Assembly: GCA_002371335.1 (NCBI GenBank)
Contig: DFHP01000193.1
Location: forward strand, 8,466-22,618
From: Eubacterium sp. UBA3720
GTDB lineage: Bacteria; Bacillota; Clostridia; Lachnospirales; Lachnospiraceae
Length of the DNA: 14,153 nucleotides
Direction of reading: 5' to 3'
The notes below the pieces were generated by a model that worked only from the letters and a program-made list of their open reading frames with translations, was not told the DNA's origin and ran no database searches. A program made the position numbers and the translations under genes. Shown here piece by piece: positions 1-7,176 of the stretch (positions are counted from its first letter, which is position 1; the number at the start of each line of letters is the position of its first letter).

Positions 1-104
1 TTTGTCTTTTTCTGTTCTTTGTCTTTCTGTCTGTTCTATATCGTATATTATCTTTCTGTACGTTTTTCTGTCTGTTTTTCTGCCATTAAGATCCTGTTAT
101 GACT
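1..104. other. Pyrimidine-rich low-complexity spacer
   Basis: No gene is visible here. The plus strand is strongly T/C-rich, with irregular repeats of words such as TTTCTGT and TCTGTCTG. On the minus strand, the coding strand of the neighbouring gene, it reads as a purine-rich A/G tract just after that gene's stop codon. I see no hairpin with a U tract that would make it a normal intrinsic terminator. The window edge may cut a larger feature. Confidence 0.5.
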
Positions 105-383
105 CTACTTTTCGATCGGGCGCGTGATCTGTCTGGTGCTGTCCACCATAGAATCCGCGGCGATCTTTAAAAGAAATTCCTCCAGATCTTTTTCTCTGCC
201 GCCGTACTCGGAGATCCTGCACTCATAAACTGAATTCGCCGTACGTATCAGCAGTGTATCGGCGTCTGCCGCCGCCGTAACTATCTCAGAGGTCTCAATA
301 TATGAATCATCCGGATACAGATCACTGTCTACGATATAACCGCATAACTTATTTCGTCTGACCACCCAGTCCTGTATTCTCAT
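105..383 (-). CDS. Unrecognised 92-residue protein
   Basis: I do not recognise this family. The frame is open from an ATG to a TAG stop. A GGGAG ribosome-binding sequence lies about 10 bases before the ATG. The protein is soluble and mixed in charge, with no membrane segment or signal peptide. It starts MRIQDWVVRR, has a central acidic and aromatic stretch (DSDLYPDDSY, around residues 19-28), and a helix-like C-terminal half rich in E, D, L and K. It is separated from the upstream DUF1846 gene by about 170 bases, so it may be a separate unit or a distal operon member. No function can be assigned. The gene call rests on the start context, the length and the shared orientation with its neighbour. 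Confidence 0.6.
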   Translation of the reverse strand: MRIQDWVVRRNKLCGYIVDSDLYPDDSYIETSEIVTAAADADTLLIRTANSVYECRISEYGGREKDLEEFLLKIAADSMVDSTRQITRPIEK

Positions 384-553
384 GAAATAAACACTCCCTT
401 CAAAAACATCCCCATCCGTTTTTTACGTGCGCGGTTTAAATTTACTTATCACAACACGCCCGGGACACGATCCTCCCGCTTTAAGACATTCTCAGTATAC
501 ATCAGAACTTTGTCCAATGTGTGAAATATAAAACGATATATATTATTTTTCCA

Positions 554-2035
554 TTAATTATGGAACAGTTTCTCTGTCTGGTAGACCGGTTCCATTGTCA
601 GATTGATGCCCAGCTTCTTGAAGGTGTTCTCATCCAGAGATGACAGAATAACAGATGAATGCGCTTCGCAGCCTTTCAGTTTATCAAGCTGTGCGAGAGC
701 TTTTTTTGCGTCCTCGTTCGTTTCCGCGCTAATCGTGAGCGCTATCAGAACCTCATTGATGTGAAGATGAGGATTATGGTTTCCCAGATACTCAAGCTTC
801 AGTTTCTGGATAGGTCTGATAACATTCGGATCGATCAGCTTAACGGGATCGTCAACTCCGCCGAGGACCTTCAGCGCGTTAAGCATCATTGCCGATGAAG
901 CTCCCATGAGCGCGGTTGTCTTTCCTGTCACGATCTGTCCGTCCGAAAGCTCGATCGCTGCCGCAGGATTTCCTGTAACCTCCGCCTTCAGATTTGCCGC
1001 GGCACATACAGGCCTGTCTTCTATCACAATATCAGCTTTGTTCATCAGGAATTCCAGCTTCTGTTTTGCTCCATCGCTGCCAAGACCCTTTTTCAACTGG
1101 CACATTTCATTATAATAGCGCCGGATGATCTCCTGACGTGAAGCGGCCCTCGCCACATCATCATCCACGATACAGTTGCCGGCCATATTTACTCCCATAT
1201 CTGTCGGTGATTTATATGGAGATTCGCCGTAGATCTTTTTAAACATAGCGTTCAGGACAGGAAATACTTCTACATCCCGGTTATAATTGACGGTCGATTC
1301 ACCGTATGCTTCGAGATGATACGGATCGATCATATTAACATCATTCAGATCCGCTGTGGCCGCCTCATATGCCAGATTCACCGGATGATTCAACGGTATG
1401 TTCCAGATCGGGAAGGTCTCAAACTTCGCGTAGCCCGCTTTGATACCATGCTTATTCTCATGGTACAGCTGAGAGAGACAGACCGCCATTTTTCCGCTTC
1501 CCGGGCCCGGTGCTGTTACGACTACCAGAGAATGCTTCGTCTCGATATATTCATTTTTTCCGTAGCCTTCATCGCTTATAATAAGCGGTATATTACTCGG
1601 ATATCCGGGAATACTGTAATGACGATATACCTTCACTCCAAGCTTCTCCAGTTTTTTCTGGAAGGCAAGCGCGCTCTCCTGTCCGTCAAATCGGGTAAGC
1701 ACAATACTTCCTATATAAAGTCCGTAACCCCGAAAAGCATCGATAAGCCTCAGCACGTCCAGATCGTAAGTGATTCCCAGATCTCCGCGTACCTTGTTTT
1801 TTTCTATATCGCCCGCATTGATAACGATGACGACCTCAACGTCCTCTTTTATCTGTGTAAGCATTTTTATCTTACTGTCAGGTTTAAAACCCGGAAGAAC
1901 TCTGGAGGCATGATAGTCATCAAACAGTTTTCCTCCAAACTCAAGATAAAGCTTTCCTCCGAACTTTCCGATCCTCTCTTTGATCTTTTCTGACTGCATT
2001 TTCAGATATTTGTCGTTATCAAATCCGATTCTCAT
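554..2035 (-). CDS. DUF1846 (UPF0371) family protein
   Basis: This is a full-length 493-residue member of the DUF1846/UPF0371 family, a conserved cytoplasmic family of Firmicutes and some Actinobacteria with no settled biochemical role. The N-terminus MRIGFDNDKYLKMQSEKI and a glycine-rich segment APGPGSGK at residues 175-182 are recognisable. That segment looks like a P-loop but ends in KM rather than KT/KS, so ATP or GTP binding should not be assumed. There is no signal peptide or membrane segment. An AGAGGAAA ribosome site precedes the ATG by about 8 bases. The gene stands alone, with 170 bases to the next gene downstream and about 170 bases of upstream leader that contains a perfect palindrome. 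Family assignment is from memory of the sequence pattern. Confidence 0.9.
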   Translation of the reverse strand: MRIGFDNDKYLKMQSEKIKERIGKFGGKLYLEFGGKLFDDYHASRVLPGFKPDSKIKMLTQIKEDVEVVIVINAGDIEKNKVRGDLGITYDLDVLRLIDAFRGYGLYIGSIVLTRFDGQESALAFQKKLEKLGVKVYRHYSIPGYPSNIPLIISDEGYGKNEYIETKHSLVVVTAPGPGSGKMAVCLSQLYHENKHGIKAGYAKFETFPIWNIPLNHPVNLAYEAATADLNDVNMIDPYHLEAYGESTVNYNRDVEVFPVLNAMFKKIYGESPYKSPTDMGVNMAGNCIVDDDVARAASRQEIIRRYYNEMCQLKKGLGSDGAKQKLEFLMNKADIVIEDRPVCAAANLKAEVTGNPAAAIELSDGQIVTGKTTALMGASSAMMLNALKVLGGVDDPVKLIDPNVIRPIQKLKLEYLGNHNPHLHINEVLIALTISAETNEDAKKALAQLDKLKGCEAHSSVILSSLDENTFKKLGINLTMEPVYQTEKLFHN

Positions 2036-2063
2036 TTGTATTTCCTCTTTTTACAATTCTTCT

Positions 2064-2077
2064 GACCGCATGCGGTC
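2064..2077. repeat. Perfect 14-bp palindrome before DUF1846
   Basis: GACCGCATGCGGTC is a perfect dyad about 29 bases upstream of the DUF1846 start codon. A TTGACA hexamer directly abuts it on the minus strand. As DNA it could be a repressor operator. As RNA it would form a 5-bp hairpin with a CAUG loop just before the ribosome site. Which of these applies, if either, cannot be decided from the sequence. Confidence 0.45.
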
Positions 2078-2115
2078 TGTCAATACGTTTCAAATATCGT
2101 TCCCACAACTAAATC

Positions 2116-2144
2116 AATTTATCACAAAAAATTATAAGGTTCAA
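2116..2144 (-). promoter_or_regulatory. Candidate promoter for the DUF1846 gene
   Basis: On the minus strand a TTGAAC -35 (2139-2144) is followed after exactly 17 bases by TAAATT (2116-2121), a 4/6 match to the -10 consensus. Transcription would start near 2109 and give a leader of about 75 bases that contains the palindrome at 2064-2077. The alternative -35, TTGACA at 2078-2083, has no acceptable -10 and would leave almost no leader, so I prefer this one. Confidence is modest. Confidence 0.35.
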
Positions 2145-2208
2145 CGAAAAATCATCTTAACTCCGTAAAGAATAAAATATGAACTGATTTTGATAATAAA
2201 CGAATATT

Positions 2209-3150
2209 TTAAAGTATTATTTTTACAGAGCCATAGATACCGGCATCATTTCCCAGCTTTGCAAGTTCGAACTTCGTATCCCGGGAAGCATGGAAAGCCA
2301 TAGCCCTATAGTATTCCTTCACGCCGTCCAGAACTATATCACCGGCTTTGGAAACGCCGCCGCCTATAACGAAAGCATCCGGATCAACTACTGCGGATAT
2401 GATGGCGAAGCCTCTTCCCAGTATCTTTGAACATTTATCCACGATCTCAAGTGCAGCACCGTCATGCTGTTTTGCGGCGTCAAAGAGGTCTTTCGCCGTA
2501 GGCTCCTCAATATCCCGGAGAATGCTGGGTTTTTCTTTGTTTTCACGCAGATATTTTTTCGTCATTCGCGCATATCCCGTAGCGGAAACATATTGTTCAA
2601 GGCAGCCTCTGTTTCCACATCCGCAGACCTCGGTCTCTTCCGGATCGATATTGATATGTCCTATTTCTCCCCCTGCACCGTTTGCGCCATTCAGGATCTT
2701 TCCGTCTATGATGACGCCTCCTCCGACTCCGGTTCCGAGTGTTACCATAACAATACTGTCATAACCCCGGCCGCCGCCTTTCCACATTTCCCCAAGGGCG
2801 GCCGCATTAGCGTCATTCGCTACTTTTATGGTCATTTCCTCCAGAAGATAGGAAAGCTCCTTTCTCACGTTTTTCACTCCCCAGCCCAGGTTAACGCATT
2901 TGTTAACGATTCCGTCGTCGATCACCGCACCGGGCACCGCAATTCCGGCGCCTTTTACATCTTCAAAGGAAATGTGCTTTTCCTCCATCTTTTCTCTAAT
3001 AGACGACGCTATATCTCCTATGATCATCTCGCCGTTTTTCTCTTTTCTGGTGGGAATCTCCCATTTTTCTTCAAGCTCGCCTTCTGTCGTAAAGAGACCG
3101 AGCTTCACCGTTGTTCCGCCAAGATCTATACCAAAAGCATATTTTTCCAT
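2209..3150 (-). CDS. glcK: ROK family glucokinase
   Basis: A 313-residue ROK-family sugar kinase, probably glucokinase, which would phosphorylate cytosolic glucose to glucose-6-phosphate using ATP. The N-terminal phosphate-binding motif DLGGT is at residues 9-13. The catalytic aspartate lies in NDAN (D113), and ATP-site glycines are in TLGTGVGGG (138-145). Sugar-binding E162 and zinc-site H165 (GEIGH) are followed by the ROK zinc cluster CGCGNRGC (C176, C178, C183). There is no N-terminal helix-turn-helix, which argues for an enzyme rather than a NagC/XylR-type repressor. A perfect AGGAGG precedes the ATG. The stop codon of the upstream NUDIX gene lies 29 bases away, so the two are probably co-transcribed. 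Substrate specificity (glucose rather than another hexose) is inferred from length and overall similarity. Confidence 0.88.
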   Translation of the reverse strand: MEKYAFGIDLGGTTVKLGLFTTEGELEEKWEIPTRKEKNGEMIIGDIASSIREKMEEKHISFEDVKGAGIAVPGAVIDDGIVNKCVNLGWGVKNVRKELSYLLEEMTIKVANDANAAALGEMWKGGGRGYDSIVMVTLGTGVGGGVIIDGKILNGANGAGGEIGHINIDPEETEVCGCGNRGCLEQYVSATGYARMTKKYLRENKEKPSILRDIEEPTAKDLFDAAKQHDGAALEIVDKCSKILGRGFAIISAVVDPDAFVIGGGVSKAGDIVLDGVKEYYRAMAFHASRDTKFELAKLGNDAGIYGSVKIIL

Positions 3151-3179
3151 TATTATCCTCCTGCAATTCTGTATTCCGG

Positions 3180-3731
3180 TCAGTTTCTATTATTCTCCAT
3201 ATAGTATTTCCTGTTCAGATATTTTCCCCATGCGGCTATTCCCGCACTGTGCATATACCTTCCGTCATCGATCATCCCGGCAAATTCTCTTTCCGTTACA
3301 AGCTGCATAGCGATCTTTTCTCCGGGTTCCCGCTCAGCTTCACCCTTATTGCCGCACCTGGCCATGAAAAGATGGATTTTCTCATCGCTGGATCCAAAAG
3401 ATGAATATATCGCCCCCAGCGGTATGAGTTCCTCCACATCATAGCCCGTCTCTTCCCTCAGCTCCCGGACCGCCGCTTCGGATGGCGACTCTCCCGGATC
3501 GATCAGTCCTCCAGGAATAGAATATTGCCATGAACGTACCGGATATCTGTATTCACGAAGAAGCAGTATCCTGTCTCCGAGCATTGGGAGAACGCACGCT
3601 CCCTCAGGTATGGAAGTATAGACAAAAAGATGCCGGTAGCCGGGATCGACCTGTACCAGATCCTCTACTACATCAAATCTCCCTGTCTTCTTTCTCTTCG
3701 AAGTCAGAGTCTCAAAAAAAGCATCGGACAT
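3180..3731 (-). CDS. NUDIX hydrolase, ADP-ribose pyrophosphatase type
   Basis: A 183-residue NUDIX hydrolase. The box is complete and canonical: G75-x5-E81-x7-R89-E90-L-x-E93-E94-x-G, which binds the catalytic divalent cations. The layout, with a YxxxR-E-Y-R-Y segment before the box and a GG just ahead of it, resembles ADP-ribose and ADP-sugar pyrophosphatases rather than MutT. These cleave ADP-ribose to AMP and ribose-5-phosphate. I chose the ATG at 3731 because AAAGGAGA lies just before it; a longer reading from 3752 would put this ribosome site inside the coding region. It leads a probable two-gene operon with the ROK kinase, an association that suggests sugar or nucleotide-sugar housekeeping. 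The exact substrate cannot be read from the sequence. Confidence 0.87.
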   Translation of the reverse strand: MSDAFFETLTSKRKKTGRFDVVEDLVQVDPGYRHLFVYTSIPEGACVLPMLGDRILLLREYRYPVRSWQYSIPGGLIDPGESPSEAAVRELREETGYDVEELIPLGAIYSSFGSSDEKIHLFMARCGNKGEAEREPGEKIAMQLVTEREFAGMIDDGRYMHSAGIAAWGKYLNRKYYMENNRN

Positions 3732-3858
3732 GATTCTCTCCTTTCCGGACATATTTTTCGGGTAACTCAGAAATCCGTCCGCTGTTTCCCCGCCGCCGGC
3801 GTTTCATAATTACCTGCAATGTTTAGTAACGTTATACTTATTCAGATTATATCATATA

Positions 3859-3887
3859 TTGAACTTTTCTTGGGCAGGTACTATAAT
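3859..3887 (+). promoter_or_regulatory. Strong promoter before the RNA and azlC
   Basis: TTGAAC (3859-3864), a 17-base spacer, then a perfect TATAAT (3882-3887). This is among the best sigma-A-type promoters in the window. It points away from the NUDIX gene and would start transcription near 3894, about 270 bases before the azlC start codon and immediately upstream of the foldable RNA. Confidence 0.75.
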
Positions 3888-3893
3888 ATTCTT

Positions 3894-4050
3894 GTTTCCG
3901 GTTCCGGGAGGAGTGCTGCCGTAGCAGTATAGCTGGTGTCCAGGCTCACTTTCTACATTATCCCTTGTGAACACTCGGCTGCCGGAACAGTTTAAGAATG
4001 ATCCGTTACGGCATCTTTGATATTGATTTTCAAAGATGCCGTATTATTAA
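3894..4050 (+). ncRNA. Putative structured RNA (sRNA or azlC leader)
   Basis: A region with no ORF, bounded by a strong promoter and a long hairpin. Closing helix 1 pairs GTTCCGG (3901-3907) with CCGGAAC (3982-3988). Helix 2 pairs GAGTG (3911-3915) with CACTC (3972-3976). Inside are two hairpins, CTGC-CGTA-GCAG (3916-3927) and AGCTGG-TGT-CCAGGCT (3931-3946), followed by about 25 unpaired bases. This is a three-way-junction-like fold of about 100 nt, followed by a 14-bp terminator-like stem. It could be a stand-alone small RNA or a riboswitch or attenuator for azlCD. I could not match it to T-box, SAM, lysine, glycine, TPP, THF, c-di-GMP, SRP or tmRNA signatures. 6S RNA is possible but it is short for that. 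Pairings were made by eye. Confidence 0.5.
4007..4050 (+). terminator. Long hairpin, probable terminator or attenuator
   Basis: A perfect 14-bp stem, TACGGCATCTTTGA (4007-4020) with TCAAAGATGCCGTA (4030-4043), around a 9-base loop. The following tail TTATTAAC is only moderately U-rich, so termination may be partial. It lies between the putative structured RNA and azlC, the position expected for either an sRNA terminator or a riboswitch expression platform. Confidence 0.6.
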
Positions 4051-4110
4051 CAACTTCCCTCTTTATGTAGAAGGGCAGTTATGATCATGAAAAGTTCATC
4101 ATGTCATCGA

Positions 4111-4139
4111 TCCCGCTCATTAAACGGGACTGATATAAT
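4111..4139 (+). promoter_or_regulatory. Possible second azlC promoter with dyad
   Basis: TATAAT at 4134-4139 sits 28 bases before the azlC ATG but has no recognisable -35 at 16-18 bases. An inverted repeat, TCCCG with CGGGA (4111-4129, 9-base loop), lies just upstream and could be an operator. The support is weak. It matters because it would let azlC be expressed independently of the RNA upstream. Confidence 0.25.
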
Positions 4140-4167
4140 ATATTAGTAGAAATGAAGGTATTGATCT

Positions 4168-4872
4168 ATGCTTCGCACTGAAATGAGGGACGGTTTTCTG
4201 GCCGGTCTTCCTATCGCTCTGGGATATCTGTCTGTTTCCTTTGGCGTCGGTATCCTGGCTTCAAAGGCCGGCATGTCTGTTCTGGAAGCCTCCATGCTTT
4301 CGCTTACAAACGTTACATCAGCCGGACAGGCTGCCGGTATCGAGATAATAGCTGCCGGAGGCTCGCTGATCGAGATCATCATCACACAGCTGGTTATTAA
4401 TATCCGCTATTCGCTGATGGCGATTTCTCTTTCACAGAAGCTTGATGACTCCTGCACGCTCCCCCACCGGTTTCTGATCTCTTACGGAATAACGGATGAG
4501 ATCTTTGCCATGGCGGCTGGCCGGGAGAAAGATGTCTCGCCGCCTTATATGTATTCCATGATCGCCGTCTCTGTTTTCGGATGGGTACTGGGAACGTTTC
4601 TCGGAGCCACCGCCGGCGAGGTACTCCCTGCAGGTCTAACAGGCGCTATGGGCATCATGCTGTACGGCATGTTTATTGCCATTGTGGTCCCGGCCGCAAA
4701 AAAAAGCCGCAAGATCCTCATTGTTTCCGCAATCGCCATTGCTCTTAGCTGTCTGTTTCACTATGTCCTCACTTTTGTCACCAGCGGTTTCGCGGTAATT
4801 ATCTGTGCATTGGCGGCGTCACTGGCAGGAGCAATACTTTTTCCTGTGGATGACGATGAAGAGAATGCATGA
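4168..4872 (+). CDS. azlC: AzlC family branched-chain amino acid permease
   Basis: A 234-residue AzlC-family membrane protein, the large subunit of the two-component AzlCD/YgaZH-type exporter of branched-chain amino acids and analogues. Family hallmarks are the amphipathic N-terminus leading into GLPIALGYLSVSFGVG, the segment INIRYSLMAISLSQKL (about residues 77-92), and ITDEIFAM (108-115). Several hydrophobic helices follow in the second half, with a short acidic tail DDDEE. The ATG is supported by GAAGG about 10 bases upstream. It ends 33 bases before azlD, so the two form an operon, which is the usual arrangement. Regulation may involve the structured RNA and hairpin upstream. The actual substrate range is inferred from the family. 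Confidence 0.9.
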   Translation: MLRTEMRDGFLAGLPIALGYLSVSFGVGILASKAGMSVLEASMLSLTNVTSAGQAAGIEIIAAGGSLIEIIITQLVINIRYSLMAISLSQKLDDSCTLPHRFLISYGITDEIFAMAAGREKDVSPPYMYSMIAVSVFGWVLGTFLGATAGEVLPAGLTGAMGIMLYGMFIAIVVPAAKKSRKILIVSAIAIALSCLFHYVLTFVTSGFAVIICALAASLAGAILFPVDDDEENA

Positions 4873-4905
4873 CGGATTCAATAATATACCCAAGGAGTTT
4901 AAAAC

Positions 4906-5205
4906 ATGAGTATCCCAATATACATTGCCGTTATGGCCATAGTCACATATCTGATCCGTATGCTGCCATTAACGCTTTTCAGAAAAAAAATCCGCTCCCG
5001 TTTTTTCCGCAGTCTGATCTACTATATTCCATACGCCGTTCTTTCTGCCATGACATTTCCGGTGATCTTCTACTCTACCGGAAATACCATCGCAGCAACG
5101 ATCGCGACAGTGATCGCGCTTGTTCTGGCATATTTCGATATGCCTCTGATCGTTGTGGCTGTAGCTGCCGCCGCAGCTGCTCTGGTATCCGGCGCGATAC
5201 TTTAA
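4906..5205 (+). CDS. azlD: AzlD family transporter subunit
   Basis: A 99-residue hydrophobic protein of the AzlD family, the small partner of AzlC. It begins MSIPIYIAVMAIVTYLIRML, which carries the family's first helix and RMLP motif. A basic loop (FRKKIRSRFF) follows, then three further hydrophobic segments, the last an alanine-rich helix at residues 84-99. Length and topology are normal for AzlD. An excellent AAGGAG lies 9 bases before the ATG. It follows azlC by 33 bases and is closed by a terminator 17 bases after its stop codon, which defines a compact two-gene unit. Confidence 0.9.
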   Translation: MSIPIYIAVMAIVTYLIRMLPLTLFRKKIRSRFFRSLIYYIPYAVLSAMTFPVIFYSTGNTIAATIATVIALVLAYFDMPLIVVAVAAAAAALVSGAIL

Positions 5206-5222
5206 TTCCTTCAAAACAACTG

Positions 5223-5259
5223 CCTCCGACAGCCCTGTTCCGGCCGCCGGAGGTTTTTT
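5223..5259 (+). terminator. Intrinsic terminator after azlCD
   Basis: CCTCCG (5223-5228) pairs with CGGAGG (5248-5253), with a GC-rich inner segment, and six T residues follow directly (5254-5259). It is well placed just after azlD and before the amylase promoter. Confidence 0.8.
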
Positions 5260-5288
5260 ATTATAAATCCTGTTTATAAAATTTTCAC

Positions 5289-5317
5289 TTGTCATATTCT
5301 TTTCATTGTGTTATTAT
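5289..5317 (+). promoter_or_regulatory. Amylase promoter
   Basis: TTGTCA (5289-5294), a 17-base spacer and TATTAT (5312-5317) form a good sigma-A-type promoter. The predicted start is near 5324, giving a leader of about 46 bases. It lies between the azlCD terminator and the amylase, so the amylase is probably a separate unit. I looked for a CcpA cre site and found only a poor half match around AAACGTTATC. Confidence 0.65.
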
Positions 5318-5370
5318 CCCAAACGTTATCCGAAAGGAACACAAAAAAGGCTCTGTAAAAGGAGACGTTT

Positions 5371-6897
5371 ATGACAAATAAAACTTTATTACAGGGATTT
5401 GAATGGTACCTGCCGGACGATGGCCTTCATTGGAGAAGGCTTGCCGTGCAGGCTCCTTTATTGAAAAAAGCAGGTATCGATTCTATCTGGCTCCCTCCCG
5501 CATACAAAGGAAACGGAGGAAAGAACAGTGTAGGATATGATGTCTACGATAAATACGATCTGGGTGAATTTGATCAGAAAGGATCCGTCCCCACCAAATA
5601 CGGTACAAAAGATGAATATCTTCACTGCATAGAGGTCTGCAGAGAAGCCGGCCTGGAAGTGATCTGTGACATCGTAGTAAATCATATGATGGGCGCCGAT
5701 GAGACCGAAACGATCAGAGTCGTTGAAGACTCCTTTGATGACAGAAACCAGCAGATCTCAAATCAGAAAGAAATAGAAGCATGGACCAGATTTACCTTCC
5801 CGGGACGCCATGGCGCATATTCGAAGGATATCTGGACGTTTAAAAATTTTAACGGAATGGACTGGGATGAATCCGACCACACAAACGGTCTGTTCCGGAT
5901 CGTCGGAAAAGACTGGAATCAGGAAACCGACTGGGAAAATGGAAATTTCGACTACCTTATGGGAGTCAATCTTGAAATGAGCAATCCTGATACCGCCCGG
6001 AAAATAACCGACTGGGGAAAATGGTACATGGATATGACGGAAGCCGACGGTCTCCGTCTGGATGCTGTCAAACATATCAGCCATGACTTTATACCTGCAT
6101 GGCTGAAAGAACTAAAAGAGTATAAAAACAGAGACTTTTTTGTTGTTGGCGAATACTGGTCCGATGAAATCGAGCGTCTTTTACATTATCTTGACGCAAT
6201 CGGAAATCAGTTCTCACTTTTCGATTCTCCGCTCCACTATGCGCTTCACTACGCATCAACCTCAAACGGCGAATTTGATATGAGCACACTGATGAACACC
6301 AGCCTTCTGAAAGCCCGGCCTGAAAATGCCGTAACATTTGTGGATAACCACGACACCCAGCCCGGTCAGGCGCTTGAATCCTTCATTGCTCCCTGGTTCA
6401 AGCAGCAGGCATATGCTGCTATCCTGTTTCAGGAAGCCGGAATTCCGTGTGTATTTTACGGCGATCTTTACGGGATACCGCATGATCACATTCCTCCGGT
6501 CACAGGATTAGTAAAAATGTGTCAGGCGAGAAAGCTCTGTGCTTACGGTACTCAGAAGGATTATTTCGATGCTCCCGATATCGTAGGATATACAAGAGCA
6601 GGTGATGATTTCGAAGAAGAAACACTTTCTGCAAAATCCGGACCTGGATCGGATCAGACCAGGCATGAAGGTTCAGGAATGGCCATTCTCATGACCAACA
6701 GCGCCGGAGGTTCAAAACGAATGTACGTTTCCATGCGATATGCCGGAGAACGTTTTGTAAACATATTAAAGCCGACCGATACTCCGGTGGAGATCGGATC
6801 CGACGGATGCGGTGATTTCACGGTTGACGATGGTTCCGCATCAGTATGGATCAGAGAATCCGCATATGAGGTTCTGGAGACTACAGTCCTCGACTGA
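5371..6897 (+). CDS. Cytoplasmic alpha-amylase, GH13 (subfamily 5 type)
   Basis: A 508-residue glycoside hydrolase family 13 alpha-amylase that hydrolyses internal alpha-1,4 bonds in starch, glycogen or maltodextrins. All conserved regions are present: region I DIVVNH (100-105), region II GLRLDAVKH with nucleophile D231, region III VVGEYW with acid/base E261, and region IV FVDNHD with D328. These numbers match the catalytic residues of Bacillus licheniformis amylase, so the barrel aligns almost without gaps. No signal peptide or carbohydrate-binding module is visible, which indicates a cytosolic enzyme acting on imported dextrins or stored glycogen. The last 90 residues form the usual beta-sandwich C domain, with a somewhat long E/D/S/G-rich insertion near 415-430. 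AAAGGAGA precedes the ATG. It has its own promoter and no operon partner. Confidence 0.93.
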   Translation: MTNKTLLQGFEWYLPDDGLHWRRLAVQAPLLKKAGIDSIWLPPAYKGNGGKNSVGYDVYDKYDLGEFDQKGSVPTKYGTKDEYLHCIEVCREAGLEVICDIVVNHMMGADETETIRVVEDSFDDRNQQISNQKEIEAWTRFTFPGRHGAYSKDIWTFKNFNGMDWDESDHTNGLFRIVGKDWNQETDWENGNFDYLMGVNLEMSNPDTARKITDWGKWYMDMTEADGLRLDAVKHISHDFIPAWLKELKEYKNRDFFVVGEYWSDEIERLLHYLDAIGNQFSLFDSPLHYALHYASTSNGEFDMSTLMNTSLLKARPENAVTFVDNHDTQPGQALESFIAPWFKQQAYAAILFQEAGIPCVFYGDLYGIPHDHIPPVTGLVKMCQARKLCAYGTQKDYFDAPDIVGYTRAGDDFEEETLSAKSGPGSDQTRHEGSGMAILMTNSAGGSKRMYVSMRYAGERFVNILKPTDTPVEIGSDGCGDFTVDDGSASVWIRESAYEVLETTVLD

Positions 6898-7130
6898 ACC
6901 AAAAAGAACGTATATAACCATCCGCGGGAACCGGACTTTATGTGCCTCCGTAAAGCAGCAACGCTGCCTTCCGCCGTTCCGCATGTGCATTCCCCGGAGG
7001 GATTGCGTCATAGGATTAAAGTGTCATAAGTCCCTTGTCCAGAAATAGTGTGAAGATTCATACGGTTTCCCGCACTCGTAGTTTTGACACCCGAATCGTC
7101 ATAGGAAATGATCGGAATTTCCCATGACAG
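6898..7130. other. Amylase 3' spacer with pairing segments
   Basis: No convincing gene. A hairpin GCAGC-AAC-GCTGC lies at 6955-6967. Two further complementary pairs are interleaved: GGAAC (6927-6931) with GTTCC (6976-6980), and CCTCCG (6945-6950) with CGGAGG (6995-7000). A 10-bp direct repeat CGTCATAGGA occurs at 7006-7015 and 7097-7106. A 29-codon frame starts at ATG 6940 but lacks a clear ribosome site. It may be simply amylase mRNA 3' sequence or a small structured RNA. Confidence 0.35.
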
Positions 7131-7170
7131 AAAAACGGGGATCGCCCAAAAAAGGCGATCCCCGTTTTTT
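7131..7170. terminator. Strong bidirectional terminator
   Basis: A 16-bp stem pairs 7131-7146 with 7154-7169 around a 7-base loop; the core is ACGGGGATCGCC. A-rich and T-rich flanks supply a U tract in both directions. On plus it would end the amylase transcript; on minus it would end the hypC-hypD-hypE-small ORF transcript, whose last stop codon is only 7 bases away. Confidence 0.9.
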
Positions 7171-7176
7171 CTGCAT

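Noticed and set aside
1..104. CRISPR-like or tandem repeat array in the pyrimidine tract
   Set aside because: The repeated words are short and irregular, with no fixed unit or spacer length.
1316..1993. 225-codon open frame on the plus strand
   Set aside because: It lies wholly inside the DUF1846 gene on the other strand, has no ribosome site and no family-like sequence. It is an antisense shadow.
2055..2083. TTGACA at 2078-2083 as the DUF1846 -35 box
   Set aside because: At 17-18 bases the -10 would be AGAATT or GAATTG, and the RNA would start at or inside the ribosome site.
2464..3204. 246-codon open frame on the plus strand
   Set aside because: It is antisense to the ROK kinase, whose motifs are complete; the translation is an irregular F/S/H-rich sequence.
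3892..3924. Ten-codon leader peptide from TTG at 3892 (FPVPGGVLP) as an amino acid attenuator
   Set aside because: It has no ribosome site, starts at the predicted transcription start, and lacks a run of regulatory branched-chain codons.
3894..4050. T-box, SRP (4.5S) or 6S RNA identity for the structured region
   Set aside because: There is no T-box GGUGGNACC motif and no SRP GGAAGGAAGC motif. The region is short for 6S and has a separate terminator hairpin; 6S remains possible but cannot be claimed.
5300..5335. CcpA cre site in the amylase promoter
   Set aside because: Only the AAACGTTATC core resembles the consensus; both ends of the palindrome are wrong.
7006..7106. 10-bp direct repeat CGTCATAGGA as transposon target duplication or attachment site
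   Set aside because: The 91-bp interval holds no element, inverted ends or gene; a 10-mer repeat can arise by chance.
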